64,000 nt of DNA from Candidatus Pantoea formicae (GCF_011752625.1 NZ_VWXD01000001.1:868001-932000), one strand, 5' to 3'. Positions 17,194 to 25,904 are shown, counted from the first letter of the stretch. Notes: a model not told the origin generated them from the sequence alone. Translations and numbers: made by a program.

Positions 17194-18093
17194 ATGAAAA
17201 CCGATATACGTAATCTGGATCTTAATTTGCTGAAGGCACTCGACGCCCTGCTGGATGAACGCAGTGTGACGCGCGCGGCTGAGCGACTGTCACTCACGCA
17301 ACCTGCCGTCAGCGGGATGCTGACGCGCCTGCGCGAGTGTTTCGATGATCCACTTTTTACCCGTACTCAGCGCGGCATCATTCCAACATTGCGGGCGTTA
17401 GAACTGTCGCAGCCAGTGAAATCAATTCTGGCTGAAGTCAGTGAATTATTGCAGCCCAAGGCATTTGAACCCACTGTCGCGGAGATGACGGTGAAGATTG
17501 CCGCCACGGATTATGCCTTGCGCGCCGTCATAGTGCCGTTTATGGCAGCTTTGCGATTACAGGCACCCGGTATTCGCGTGGCAGTACTACCGGTGAATAA
17601 TGAACAGCTTAGCGCGCAGTTTGAACGTGGCGATGTTGATTTTGCGCTGATAACGCCAGAGACCGCCCCGCCAGATCTGCATGCCAGAGCGCTTTATGAT
17701 GAAGAGTATGTGTGTTTACTGCGGGCAGACCACCCACTCACTCAGCCGGAGGGTTTAACGCTGGATACCTTCTGTGAGCACGACCACGCACTGGTGTCTT
17801 ATGTGGGAGGCAACTTTAGCGGTGTCACCGATGAGGCACTGGCTTCACTTGGTCGAACACGACGCGTCACGCTCTCTGTTTGCAGCTTCCTGGTGCTGCC
17901 AGAGATTTTGCGCGTCAGTGATTTGATCAGTGTGGTGCCAAAAAGGTTGACCCAAGACCTGCCCGGTCTCGCTGTGTTACCGCCCCCCCTCGATATTCAG
18001 GGCTTCAGCAAGATTGTGGTCTGGCATGAACGTACGCACCGCGATGCTGGACATCGCTGGTTGCGTGATTTGCTCTTTTCAACTGTACTTTAG
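17194..18093 (+). CDS. LysR family transcriptional regulator (NodD/NahR branch)
   Basis: A 299-residue LysR protein. The N-terminus IRNLDLNLLKALDALLDERSV and the helix-turn-helix SVTRAAERLSLTQPAVSGML (about 25-44) followed by LRECFDDPLFTRTQRG are typical of the NodD/NahR/LeuO-like branch. The C-terminal effector domain spans roughly 90-299, with the usual HRWLRDLL end. It overlaps the convergent SsuB-like ATPase by 4 bp, so it may be part of the sulfur-cluster control, or it may control the DJ-1 gene upstream; the sequence does not decide. Confidence 0.87.
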   Translation: MKTDIRNLDLNLLKALDALLDERSVTRAAERLSLTQPAVSGMLTRLRECFDDPLFTRTQRGIIPTLRALELSQPVKSILAEVSELLQPKAFEPTVAEMTVKIAATDYALRAVIVPFMAALRLQAPGIRVAVLPVNNEQLSAQFERGDVDFALITPETAPPDLHARALYDEEYVCLLRADHPLTQPEGLTLDTFCEHDHALVSYVGGNFSGVTDEALASLGRTRRVTLSVCSFLVLPEILRVSDLISVVPKRLTQDLPGLAVLPPPLDIQGFSKIVVWHERTHRDAGHRWLRDLLFSTVL

Positions 18094-18866
18094 GCTGCCA
18101 CTTGCTCATTCCCGAGCAAACCAAGAATACGACTGCGCAGTGCCACCAGTTGCGAGTCATCCCGACGACGTGGCCACGGCAGACCGACTTCAATCACATC
18201 GACCACTTTCGCGGGTCTTGCACTGAATACCACCACGCGATTCGCCATGACCAGTGCCTCTTCGACGTCATGCGTCACCATTAGCGTGGTAAATTGCTGC
18301 TCCTGCCAGAGATCAACGATCTCCTGCTGCATCCGAAGACGTGTTAACGAGTCCAGCTTGCCCAGTGGTTCATCCAGAATCAGCAAACGCGGTACATTCA
18401 CCAGAGCCCTGGCTAACGCAGCACGTTGTGCCATTCCGCCAGAAAGCTGGTGTGGCCAAGCGCGGGCAAACTGCTTTAAACCGACGCGGTCGAGCATCGC
18501 ATTAATACGTTGCTCACGCACCGCACGTCCTTCACCGCGAATCTGTAGTCCCAGCCCCACATTGTCGTACACCCTGCGCCAGGGATAGAGAGTGGGATCC
18601 TGAAACACCACTACCCGCGAAGGATCGGGTGCGGTAATGACTTTACCCTCTTCTGACAGTAAACCACTTGCTGGCTGCTCCAAGCCCGCGAGCAGGCGCA
18701 ATAGTGTCGATTTACCGCAGCCAGAGGGTCCCAGCAGTGCGACAAATTCTCCTGCCTTCACGTGCAAATTGATATTTTCCAGCACTGGAAGATCCTGGCC
18801 CTCCAAAGTGAAGTGGTGATTCACGTTTTCAATGGCTATATCAACGCCTGCTGAGAGGTTACCCAT
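18090..18866 (-). CDS. ABC transporter ATPase, sulfonate/nitrate/taurine (SsuB/TauB) type
   Basis: A 258-residue ATPase: Walker A GPSGCGKSTLLRLLAGLE near residues 45-62 (the GCGK form is usual in SsuB/TauB), Q-loop VVFQDPTLYPWRRVYDNV, signature LSGGMAQRAALARAL near 140, Walker B LLILDEPLGKLDSLTRLRMQ. It should power the permease at 20142 and the binding protein at 19058, although it is transcribed in the opposite direction from them across a 191-bp spacer. Splitting the ATPase from the other two subunits is uncommon in this family. It overlaps the LysR gene tail to tail by 4 bp. Confidence 0.9.
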   Translation of the reverse strand: MGNLSAGVDIAIENVNHHFTLEGQDLPVLENINLHVKAGEFVALLGPSGCGKSTLLRLLAGLEQPASGLLSEEGKVITAPDPSRVVVFQDPTLYPWRRVYDNVGLGLQIRGEGRAVREQRINAMLDRVGLKQFARAWPHQLSGGMAQRAALARALVNVPRLLILDEPLGKLDSLTRLRMQQEIVDLWQEQQFTTLMVTHDVEEALVMANRVVVFSARPAKVVDVIEVGLPWPRRRDDSQLVALRSRILGLLGNEQVAA

Positions 18867-18971
18867 ATTCCGCTCCTGGTCATCATGTGAAAAATAAGCA
18901 TAAGTCGACTCCTATTCGCGCTGAAATAGCCATTTCGGCAAAACTATCCCCTAATTTTCATAAAGAAAAAT

Positions 18972-18987
18972 CGCATGAACTCATGCG
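18972..18987. promoter_or_regulatory. Operator-like palindrome in the divergent ssu-type promoter region
   Basis: CGCATGA (18972-18978) and TCATGCG (18981-18987) form a 7-bp inverted repeat around AC. It lies 13 bp upstream of a TTGACA hexamer (19001-19006) that could be the -35 element for the binding-protein operon, and between the divergent ATPase and binding-protein genes. The size and symmetry suit a dimeric repressor or activator; the protein is unknown. Confidence 0.45.
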
Positions 18988-19057
18988 GGATTGTTATTTG
19001 TTGACAGGAAATCGCTAAGGGATAGTGGCTTTATTATTTATTGACAAGGAAAGCTTA

Positions 19058-20131
19058 ATGGCAATTAACAAATACACTCTGAGTCGTCGGGCATTATTGC
19101 GTGGGTTAAGTTTATTTAGCGCCGGTATGGCAATTAATCCCTTAATGAGCGGCAATGTGTTCGCTGAAGAAAAACCGCTGAAAACTATCAAGCTCGCATG
19201 GGGACAAACTGCCGTCTGCCAGGCCCCCATTTCCGTGGCTCTAAAACAGGGTTTCTTTAAGAAATATGGCCTTAACGTAGAGCCAGTGAATTTCAGCGGC
19301 CCGACCGACGCATTATTACAGGCGATTGCAACCGGTCAAGCTGATGGCGGTATTGGCATGGCGCTGCGCTGGCTGAAGCCACTGGAACAAGGATTTGACG
19401 TCGATCTGACCGTTGGCACCCACGGCGGCTGCATGCGCTTATTAACGCCCCAAAACAGCGGCATCCGCGATGTCAAAGATTTGGTCGGCAAATCCGTTGC
19501 GGTTAGCGATCAGGCTAGCCCTATACGTAATTTCTTTGCGGTGCAGCTGGCGAAACAGGGTATCGATCCGGATAAGCAAGTTAACTGGTTGCAGTATCCT
19601 CCCGATCTGTTTGGTGAGGCGCTGCGTAAAGGGGAAGTACAGGCACTGGCCACCGATGATCCCCAAGGTTGGTTACTGAAGAAGCAACACGACCTGTTAG
19701 AAGTGGATAACAACCTCAAAGGCGAATACGCCAACATGACGTGCTGCGTACTGGGACTCCGTGGTTCGCTGGTACGTGACGATCCCGCAACAGCGCGTGC
19801 CATCACCCAAGCCATCGTTGATGCGCAGCAGTGGACAGCCGATCACCCCGCTGAAACCGCAAAAATCTTCCAGCCTTTTGTACCAGGTTCGGTACCTGTG
19901 GATGACATCACCGCGATGCTACAAGAACATACGCATCACCACCACTCCACCGGCGCACAATTGCGCAGCGAAGTGGCGATTTATGTCGACGAGCTGAAAA
20001 AAATCAACGTCATTCGCCCCGATACCGACGCGCAACGCTTTGCTGAACACTATGTGCCGCAACTGCTGCCTGCCGAATCCCCCCACCAGCACGCCAGCAC
20101 TATGGCACACATGGGCAACATGCCGAGCTAA
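19058..20131 (+). CDS. Tat-exported ABC substrate-binding protein, nitrate/sulfonate (SsuA/NrtA) family
   Basis: A 357-residue binding protein. The N-terminus has a twin-arginine signal (YTLSRRALLRGLSLFSAG, residues about 5-22), so it is probably exported folded. Mature-domain marks are TIKLAWGQTAVCQAPISVAL, FFKKYGLNVEPVNF, GGIGMALRWLKPLEQGFDV and GTHGGCMRLL. It shares these and an HTHxHxS motif with the paralogue at 22322-23380. The C-terminus has extra histidine/methionine (HQHASTMAHMGNMPS), possibly metal-binding. ATG 19058 is chosen for its AAGGAAAG site; the frame opens slightly upstream. The permease gene follows after 10 bp. Ligand: an organosulfur or related anion (inference). Confidence 0.85.
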   Translation: MAINKYTLSRRALLRGLSLFSAGMAINPLMSGNVFAEEKPLKTIKLAWGQTAVCQAPISVALKQGFFKKYGLNVEPVNFSGPTDALLQAIATGQADGGIGMALRWLKPLEQGFDVDLTVGTHGGCMRLLTPQNSGIRDVKDLVGKSVAVSDQASPIRNFFAVQLAKQGIDPDKQVNWLQYPPDLFGEALRKGEVQALATDDPQGWLLKKQHDLLEVDNNLKGEYANMTCCVLGLRGSLVRDDPATARAITQAIVDAQQWTADHPAETAKIFQPFVPGSVPVDDITAMLQEHTHHHHSTGAQLRSEVAIYVDELKKINVIRPDTDAQRFAEHYVPQLLPAESPHQHASTMAHMGNMPS

Positions 20132-20141
20132 GGAGACATTG

Positions 20142-21149
20142 ATGGCCAGTGAAACCCTGACAATTTCTCAAAACCGCGATGCACCACGCCGCTTACAACC
20201 CGCTGTCTGGGGGGCGTTGTTATTGTGGTGGGCTTTAGTTGCGCTGATGGTGGTCGTACCCGACAAGCCGCAGGGTTTTGCCGCCCCGCGATTTGTTAAT
20301 CAGACCCATGAACTGTTCGCGGGCTTTGCGCTATTACTAACATTGCTGGCCATTGCCTTGGGGCTGTTTCCCCGAGTGGCGCTGCTGGCCCCTTTAAAAC
20401 GGGGTGGTCCATGGCTGATTGCGCTGGCGTTGCTCGTGGGTGCTTGGGAAACCGTGACCGGCAAGTTGGCTCTCCTACCCGCTCCTTTCTTTGCGCCGCC
20501 ACGTGCGTTGGTCGAAGCTTATGCCACTGACTGGCCGCGTCTGCTGGACAGCGTGCTAAATTCGCTGCGTCTGCTGGCTTTCGGCTTTATCTACGGTAGC
20601 GTGGTGGGCTTTATCACCGGTGTCGCCATCGGCTGGTCACGGAGCCTCGGTTATTGGGTACATCCCGTTCTACGCTTCCTCGGACCGGTGCCCTCCACGG
20701 CATTGCTACCACTTTCTCTCTACTTCTTTCCTTCCAGCTTTTCCGCTGCGGTATTCCTGATAGCGCTTGCCACCTGGTTCCCAGTGACAGTGCTGACCTG
20801 GTCTGGTGTGTCCAGCGTCGATACACGCTACTACGATGTGGCTCGCACGCTCGGCGCGAATTCGCTTTTCCTGGTACTGCGTGTAGCAGTGCCTGCTGCC
20901 TTGCCACACCTGTTTGTCGGCTTGTTCATGGGATTGGGCGCCTCTTTTTCCGTGCTGGTCGCCGCTGAGATGATGGGGGTGAAGTCCGGTCTTGGCTGGT
21001 ACTTGCAGTGGGCACAAGGCTGGGCCGCCTACGCCAATATGTATGCTGCGCTGATTGTGATGGCACTTCTGTTCTCTTCGCTGATCTCGCTGCTGTTTCT
21101 GATTCGCGACCGCCTGCTTTCATGGCAGCGCAGCGCGGTGAAATGGTAA
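20142..21149 (+). CDS. ABC transporter permease, sulfonate/nitrate (SsuC/TauC) type
   Basis: A 335-residue membrane protein with an N-terminal extension carrying two to three additional hydrophobic segments (about 22-110) before a standard SsuC-like permease domain. The EAA loop reads YYDVARTLGANSLFLVLRVAVP near residues 225-246 and AEMMGVKSGLGWYLQWAQ follows. Ordinary SsuC/TauC is about 260-275 residues, so this version is longer by about 60-70. ATG 20142 follows AAGGAGACATTG; the preceding gene ends 10 bp earlier. Works with the binding protein at 19058 and the ATPase at 18090. Confidence 0.87.
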   Translation: MASETLTISQNRDAPRRLQPAVWGALLLWWALVALMVVVPDKPQGFAAPRFVNQTHELFAGFALLLTLLAIALGLFPRVALLAPLKRGGPWLIALALLVGAWETVTGKLALLPAPFFAPPRALVEAYATDWPRLLDSVLNSLRLLAFGFIYGSVVGFITGVAIGWSRSLGYWVHPVLRFLGPVPSTALLPLSLYFFPSSFSAAVFLIALATWFPVTVLTWSGVSSVDTRYYDVARTLGANSLFLVLRVAVPAALPHLFVGLFMGLGASFSVLVAAEMMGVKSGLGWYLQWAQGWAAYANMYAALIVMALLFSSLISLLFLIRDRLLSWQRSAVKW

Positions 21150-21195
21150 AGATATCCAGGCCGCTTCAAGGCCCCTTTTTCAACTGAGGTGAAAT

Positions 21196-22245
21196 ATGGT
21201 TGCAAAGATTTCCTCTTCAATCACTGAACTCATTGGCAACACGCCTCTGCTGCGTCTTTCCCGCTATGCGCATCATCATGAGATTAAGGCCGAACTGATT
21301 GCTAAACTTGAGCTGTTTAATCCTAACCATAGCGTGAAGGATCGCATCGCCCTCAGTATGATTGAGGCGGCTGAGCGCAACGGCACTATTCAGCCGGGTG
21401 ATACGCTGGTTGAGACCACCAGCGGCAATACGGGTATTGGTTTGGCGGCTATTGCCGCTGCCAAAGGCTATAAATTCCGCGTCTACATTAATGATTTTGT
21501 CAGTATTGAACGCACGCAGCTGATACAAGCTTATGGTGCAGAAGTGGTGCCCTTCAGCACCATTGACGGCTTCAAGGAATTTTACGAAGCCAGCAACGGT
21601 GATTTTGTCGCTGCCACCAAATGGCTGGCTGAAAAGGTGACTGCGGCAGAGCCAGAGGTGCATTTTCTCCTACAACTGGAGAATCCGGCCAATCCTGCGG
21701 TTCACACCCAGACAACCGGCCCAGAGATCTGGCGCGACAGCGGTGGCAAACTGGATATTTTCATTGCGGCGGTCGGCACAGGTGGCACCCTATCGGGAAC
21801 CGGTCGTTATCTGAAACAGCAGCATCCTGGACTGCAGGTGATTGCTGTTGAACCCGGAGTCGGTTCACAGCCGAGTGAATTGAGGCCTGAGCCTCTTGAG
21901 ATTACCGGCGTGCATGCTTTTAGCAATCAGCCACCCGAGCGCATTCCTTCTAATCTGGATCATCGTGTATACGATGAAGTGATTGCTGTGGAAACCTGGC
22001 AGGCCTATGCCGCTGCGCGCCAACTGGCCCTGTTGGAAGGTGTACTGGTCGGAGACTCTTCGGGTGCCGTGTTATGGGCGGCAAATCAAGTGGCCGCGCG
22101 ACCAGAGAATCACGGTAAACGCATCGTGGTGTTGCTGGCCGATGGCGGCAGCAGTTATTTGAGCACCCAATTGTTTGCACATCAGGTACCTGCGGAGACA
22201 TTCAAACTGGCGAATGCCACGCAGACATCGCAAAAAATCGCTTAA
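21196..22245 (+). CDS. Cysteine synthase / cystathionine beta-synthase-like PLP enzyme
   Basis: A 349-residue fold-type II PLP enzyme. The expected PLP lysine is K48 in NPNHSVKDRIAL, the phosphate- and substrate-binding loop is TTSGNTGIGLA near 74-84, and GTGGTLSGTGRYLK near 195 binds the cofactor phosphate. It most resembles O-acetylserine sulfhydrylase (CysK/CysM). The usual NPAGS before the lysine is NPNHS here, as in some CBS-like and CysK2-like enzymes, so the acceptor could differ. Located 46 bp after the permease gene in the same direction, it probably assimilates the sulfur released by this cluster (inference). Confidence 0.85.
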   Translation: MVAKISSSITELIGNTPLLRLSRYAHHHEIKAELIAKLELFNPNHSVKDRIALSMIEAAERNGTIQPGDTLVETTSGNTGIGLAAIAAAKGYKFRVYINDFVSIERTQLIQAYGAEVVPFSTIDGFKEFYEASNGDFVAATKWLAEKVTAAEPEVHFLLQLENPANPAVHTQTTGPEIWRDSGGKLDIFIAAVGTGGTLSGTGRYLKQQHPGLQVIAVEPGVGSQPSELRPEPLEITGVHAFSNQPPERIPSNLDHRVYDEVIAVETWQAYAAARQLALLEGVLVGDSSGAVLWAANQVAARPENHGKRIVVLLADGGSSYLSTQLFAHQVPAETFKLANATQTSQKIA

Positions 22246-22261
22246 TACCTACTGCTATAGC

Positions 22262-22287
22262 CTACAGGGTCGCCATTCATGGCGACC
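22262..22287. repeat. GTAGGG-type palindromic repeat, also a likely terminator
   Basis: CTACAGGGTCGCCATTCATGGCGACC: an 8-bp stem GGTCGCCA/TGGCGACC with loop TTCA, preceded by CTACAG. It lies between the convergent cysteine-synthase-like gene and the second binding protein. The layout, a CTAC/GTAG-like edge joined to a palindrome around CATTxATG, is shared with the elements at 25823, 26835 and 26990. Confidence 0.6.
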
Positions 22288-22321
22288 GATAACACGTAAA
22301 GCACTGTTGATGAATGGAAGG

Positions 22322-23380
22322 TTAAACCAGCACGCTACTGGTAATGCCTCTAGCAAACAGCAGCGGGTCCGTTTCCGGACGCAACACGTTGATCGCTTTC
22401 AAGTCCCTGGCATAGACATCAATTTCATTCACAAACGCATTCCCCACTGAGTAATGTCCGTGCGTGTGGGTTTTCAACACGCTGGCGATCTCTTGCGGTG
22501 TAGTATTCAGCGCCTGCCCGTTGAATTCACCGCCAATCGCCTCAGGATGCTGCGCGGCATAAGCGTGCGCCTGCAGAATCGCGTGGGTAATTGCCGCCGC
22601 CACTTCCGGCTGTTCCCGGATTAAACTGCCTCGGGTGCCGACCACGCAGCAACTGAGTTTCGCGTACTCATCCATCAAGTTGGTGCCAATTTCGCGGTAA
22701 CCCGGCTGTTGTGTTAAGCGCCACATGATCGGGTCCGACCCGCTGGCAGCCTGAATTTCCCCCTTCTGCAACACCATTGGCAACAGATCTTGTGGGAATA
22801 CGCGCCAGTTAACATCGCTGTTAGGATCGATGCCATGCTTTTTCAACATCAGCGAGAAGAAGTTTTTATCGGCGCCCGCCATATCCGTCACACCAATGGT
22901 TTTGCCCTTTAGCTGTTCCAGCGTGCTTGGGCCGTCATCGCGCGCCAGCAGTCGCATACACCCCCCATGCGTACCTGCGGTGAGTTTCACATCGAAGCCC
23001 TGCTCAAGTGCTTTGAGCCAGCGCAACGCCATACCAATCGCCGCTTCCGCTTTACCCGTAGCAATCGACTCCAGCAACAGCTCGGTTGAGTTGCCAAAGT
23101 TGACGAACTCGACTTCAAGATTATGTGCTTTGAAGAAATTATGCTGATCGGCGACCACAACAGGCGCGAGGCAGATGGCGTTAAGATTGACCGCCAGCCG
23201 GATGTGAGTAGGTTTCGCCAATGCCCATTTTCCTGCACCGCCTTGCAGCAGATCGCCTGACATCGGCATATCGTGCATAGGGTCAGCGGCAAACGCGCGC
23301 CCCGGCAATGTCGAAGCCATCAGCGCCGCGGCGGAATAACCAATAAAACGGCGACGCGACAATGAATAGTTTTCTGGCAT
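22322..23380 (-). CDS. Second Tat-exported ABC substrate-binding protein, nitrate/sulfonate family
   Basis: A 352-residue paralogue of the protein at 19058. It has a Tat signal (SLSRRRFIGYSAAALMAS) and shares IGMALRWLKALEQGFDV, GTHGGCMRLLA, the CCVVGTRGSLIR segment with paired cysteines, and THTHGHYSVGNAFVNEIDVYA near the C-terminus. ATG 23380 is preferred over the upstream frame because of a GGGAG site 7 bases ahead. It stands alone on the minus strand without its own permease or ATPase, so it may feed the SsuC/SsuB-like pair next door and widen substrate range (inference). It is divergent from the flavin monooxygenase genes at 23592. Confidence 0.85.
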   Translation of the reverse strand: MPENYSLSRRRFIGYSAAALMASTLPGRAFAADPMHDMPMSGDLLQGGAGKWALAKPTHIRLAVNLNAICLAPVVVADQHNFFKAHNLEVEFVNFGNSTELLLESIATGKAEAAIGMALRWLKALEQGFDVKLTAGTHGGCMRLLARDDGPSTLEQLKGKTIGVTDMAGADKNFFSLMLKKHGIDPNSDVNWRVFPQDLLPMVLQKGEIQAASGSDPIMWRLTQQPGYREIGTNLMDEYAKLSCCVVGTRGSLIREQPEVAAAITHAILQAHAYAAQHPEAIGGEFNGQALNTTPQEIASVLKTHTHGHYSVGNAFVNEIDVYARDLKAINVLRPETDPLLFARGITSSVLV

Positions 23381-23591
23381 GCTTTTACTCCCGAAATAAA
23401 TGCAGGTGGTGAAATAAGTGCGGCAATAATTCATTTGAGGAACAGGCAGAGTAATCGTAAATTTCTGTTTCAACCAGATGCGTAATTATGCCGATTCTGC
23501 ATGTCGTAAGCGGTTATATTGCTTTTACAGGAGGGTCTTAAGCGGAAACAATTGAGCTTATTTAGCCAAGGGATAAATAAGGTGCATCGCC

Positions 23592-24740
23592 GTGGTAACT
23601 ACTCCTCCTTTTCTACATGAAACACTGCCGTTAATAACCCAGGCGTTAGCGCAACATGCTGAGCAGGTCGATCTCAGTGGCGAATTTCCCTCAGCTGCCT
23701 TCGCAAAATTACAGCAGCAAGGTTTATTACATTTCGCACTCCCAAGCTCAGCAGGTGGCAGCGGCGGCGATTTGTTAGCGTGCCAGGCAATTATTCAAGC
23801 TGTTGCACGTGGCGAACCATCTGCGGCGTTGATTCTCATTATGCAGTATCTCAATACACGTCGATTAGGCACGGAATCATCGTGGCCGGAACAAGTGCGC
23901 CTGCGGGTCGCAGACAGTGTGGTGACAAAAGGAGCCTTGATAAATGCGTTGCGCGTTGAACCTGAACTCGGTACCCCAGCACGCGGAGGATTGCCTGCAA
24001 CGCGAGCGCGGCGAACGCATGCGGGTTGGCGTATCAGTGGTGAGAAGATTTATTCCACGGGCAGTTATGGACTCAGTTGGTTTCTGGTGTGGGCCAGCAG
24101 TGATGATGTCGATCCGCTGGTTGGGGGATATCTGGTTCCCGCTGATGCACCGGGGATTAAGATCGTCGATGAGTGGGATCACCTCGGCATGCGCGGCACC
24201 TGCAGTCACCGCGTGGTGTTGGATGACGTTTTAGTGCCTCTGGACCACGCCGTCAACGTGGCTCCATGGAGCAAACCGAAAATGGGGCTTGATGAAGAAG
24301 AATCGGTATGGATGGCCGTATTGCTCGGCTCGCTGTATGACGCAATAGCGCAAAGCGCACGTGATTGGTTCATCAACTTTTTACAACAGCGAGTTCCCAC
24401 CCATCTTGGCGCGCCCCTGTCTTCCTTGCCCCGCTTTCACGAGTTAGTTGGCCGCATTGATACCCTGCTGCTGACCAATCAGACCCTGTTGAACGCTACC
24501 GCACGTGGCTTAGTCGCTAGCGGCCATGCCGCACAAATTAAACAGGTGGTGACGGAAAACGCTATTAAGGCAGTGGAACTGATGGTTGAAAACATCGGCA
24601 ACCATGCATTAACCCGGCGCCATCCATTACAACGTCACTTTCGCAACGTGTTGTGCGGGCGCATTCATACCCCACAGGGCGACGCCATTTTCACGTCTGT
24701 GGGCAAACTTGCCCTGTCTGTTGAGAGGAGTACATCATGA
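23592..24740 (+). CDS. Acyl-CoA-dehydrogenase-fold flavin monooxygenase (SfnB/DszC-like)
   Basis: A 382-residue protein with the acyl-CoA dehydrogenase fold: N-terminal helical domain, the GGSGGDLLACQAI region near 57, beta domain WRISGEKIYSTGSYGLSWFLVWA near 145-168, and C-terminal helices with ENIGNHALTRRHPLQRHFRNV. Members near sulfur genes (SfnB, DszC, SoxC) use FMNH2 and oxygen rather than acyl-CoA. The start is GTG 23592 with an AAGG site 9 bases before it. It overlaps the SsuD-like gene by 4 bp (ATGA), so the two monooxygenases are co-translated and may act in sequence. Confidence 0.78.
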   Translation: MVTTPPFLHETLPLITQALAQHAEQVDLSGEFPSAAFAKLQQQGLLHFALPSSAGGSGGDLLACQAIIQAVARGEPSAALILIMQYLNTRRLGTESSWPEQVRLRVADSVVTKGALINALRVEPELGTPARGGLPATRARRTHAGWRISGEKIYSTGSYGLSWFLVWASSDDVDPLVGGYLVPADAPGIKIVDEWDHLGMRGTCSHRVVLDDVLVPLDHAVNVAPWSKPKMGLDEEESVWMAVLLGSLYDAIAQSARDWFINFLQQRVPTHLGAPLSSLPRFHELVGRIDTLLLTNQTLLNATARGLVASGHAAQIKQVVTENAIKAVELMVENIGNHALTRRHPLQRHFRNVLCGRIHTPQGDAIFTSVGKLALSVERSTS

Positions 24741-25810
24741 CACTGGAATTTATCGGTTTAGTGGGCGCACAAGAGAGCAGTGAATCACTGGCGGCGCAAG
24801 GGCCGATTGTTGACCTGCCCTTTATCAAAGCTTTTTCTCATGCGCAGGAGTATGGCGGCTTCGATAAAGTGCTGCTGGCCGTCAAAACCCGCGCACCGGA
24901 CTCAATGATCCTGGCCAGCTATGTTGCCGCCTTTACGGATAAACTCGGGCTGCTGGTGGCGCATCGCCCTGGCTTTCAGGCTCCCACCTTTGCCGCTCGC
25001 CAGTTTGCAACGCTGGATCAACTGAGCCAAGGACGCGCTGCGATTAACGTGATTACTGGCGGCGACAGCGGTGATTTACAGCGTGACGGCGATTTTCTCA
25101 CTAAGGATGAACGTTACGCGCGAACCAGTGAATATCTCGACATAATGAAACTCACTTGGGAGTCCCGTGAGCCATTTGGCTACAAGGGCAAGTTTTATCA
25201 GGTGGAAGATAACCTCACGGACGTCAAACCCTGGCAGCAACCCCGCGTACCGATTTATTTCTCTGGTGCATCCGAAGCGGCAATCGAGATCGCGGCGCGC
25301 CATGCCGACGTCTATATGATGTGGGGTGAGCCGCTAGAGCAAGTGAAATCGCGCATTGAGCAGGTACGCACGGCGGCAAAAAAATATGGTCGTGAGAAAC
25401 ACATTCGTTTCAGCCTGTCACTGCGCCCCATTCTCGGCGAGAGTGATGAACAAGCATGGGCGCGTGCTAACTACTTGTTACGTAGGGCACAAGCCAATAT
25501 CGGCGGCAAAAGAATTCAACCTGACAGCAATGTCGGCTCGCAGCGGCTATATCAACTCGCCACGGCACGTAAGGTGTATGACAGTTGCTTGTGGACGGAA
25601 ATCGCCGCCTTGTCCGGTGCCGCGGGAAACTCCACCGCGCTGGTTGGGTCGGCAGATACCGTCGCCGACGCCGCATTGGAATACTACAAACTTGGCATTA
25701 CCACTTTCCTGTTCCGCGGGTTTGATCAAGTGCGAGACGCGACTGGTTATGGCCAACATTTGCTGCCGCGCATACGCGAACGCGTGAAGGCCCTGGCAGC
25801 GGCGGCTTAA
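24737..25810 (+). CDS. LLM class flavin-dependent oxidoreductase, SsuD (alkanesulfonate monooxygenase) family
   Basis: A 357-residue luciferase-fold enzyme close to SsuD: LAVKTRAPDSMILASYVAAFT near 48-68, VAHRPGFQAPTFAARQFATLDQLS near 75-98, GRAAINVITGGDSGDLQRDGD near 100, YLDIMKLTW and YKGKFYQVED near 135-160, and PIYFSGASEAAIEIAARHADVYMMW near 172-196. SsuD enzymes cleave C-S bonds of sulfonates with FMNH2 and oxygen, releasing sulfite and an aldehyde. Coupled by ATGA overlap to the DszC-like gene. No flavin reductase (SsuE) is seen in the window, so the reduced flavin must be supplied from elsewhere. Confidence 0.88.
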   Translation: MTLEFIGLVGAQESSESLAAQGPIVDLPFIKAFSHAQEYGGFDKVLLAVKTRAPDSMILASYVAAFTDKLGLLVAHRPGFQAPTFAARQFATLDQLSQGRAAINVITGGDSGDLQRDGDFLTKDERYARTSEYLDIMKLTWESREPFGYKGKFYQVEDNLTDVKPWQQPRVPIYFSGASEAAIEIAARHADVYMMWGEPLEQVKSRIEQVRTAAKKYGREKHIRFSLSLRPILGESDEQAWARANYLLRRAQANIGGKRIQPDSNVGSQRLYQLATARKVYDSCLWTEIAALSGAAGNSTALVGSADTVADAALEYYKLGITTFLFRGFDQVRDATGYGQHLLPRIRERVKALAAAA

Positions 25811-25822
25811 CCTATTTATTTC

Positions 25823-25846
25823 AGTGCACCTCAATGTGCACCCTAT
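25823..25846. repeat. Degenerate GTAGGG-type palindromic repeat
   Basis: AGTGCACC followed by TCAAT and GTGCACCCTAT forms a GTGCACxxx palindrome ending in CCCTAT, a diverged form of the GTAGGGTGCGCAT...ATGCGCACC element at 26990. It follows the SsuD-like gene by 12 bp and could act as a terminator. Confidence 0.45.
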
Positions 25847-25904
25847 AAAACCGCAACAAAATACCGCATGCTGAGAGTATTCAGGGCCGCGATATCTTAT
25901 TGCT

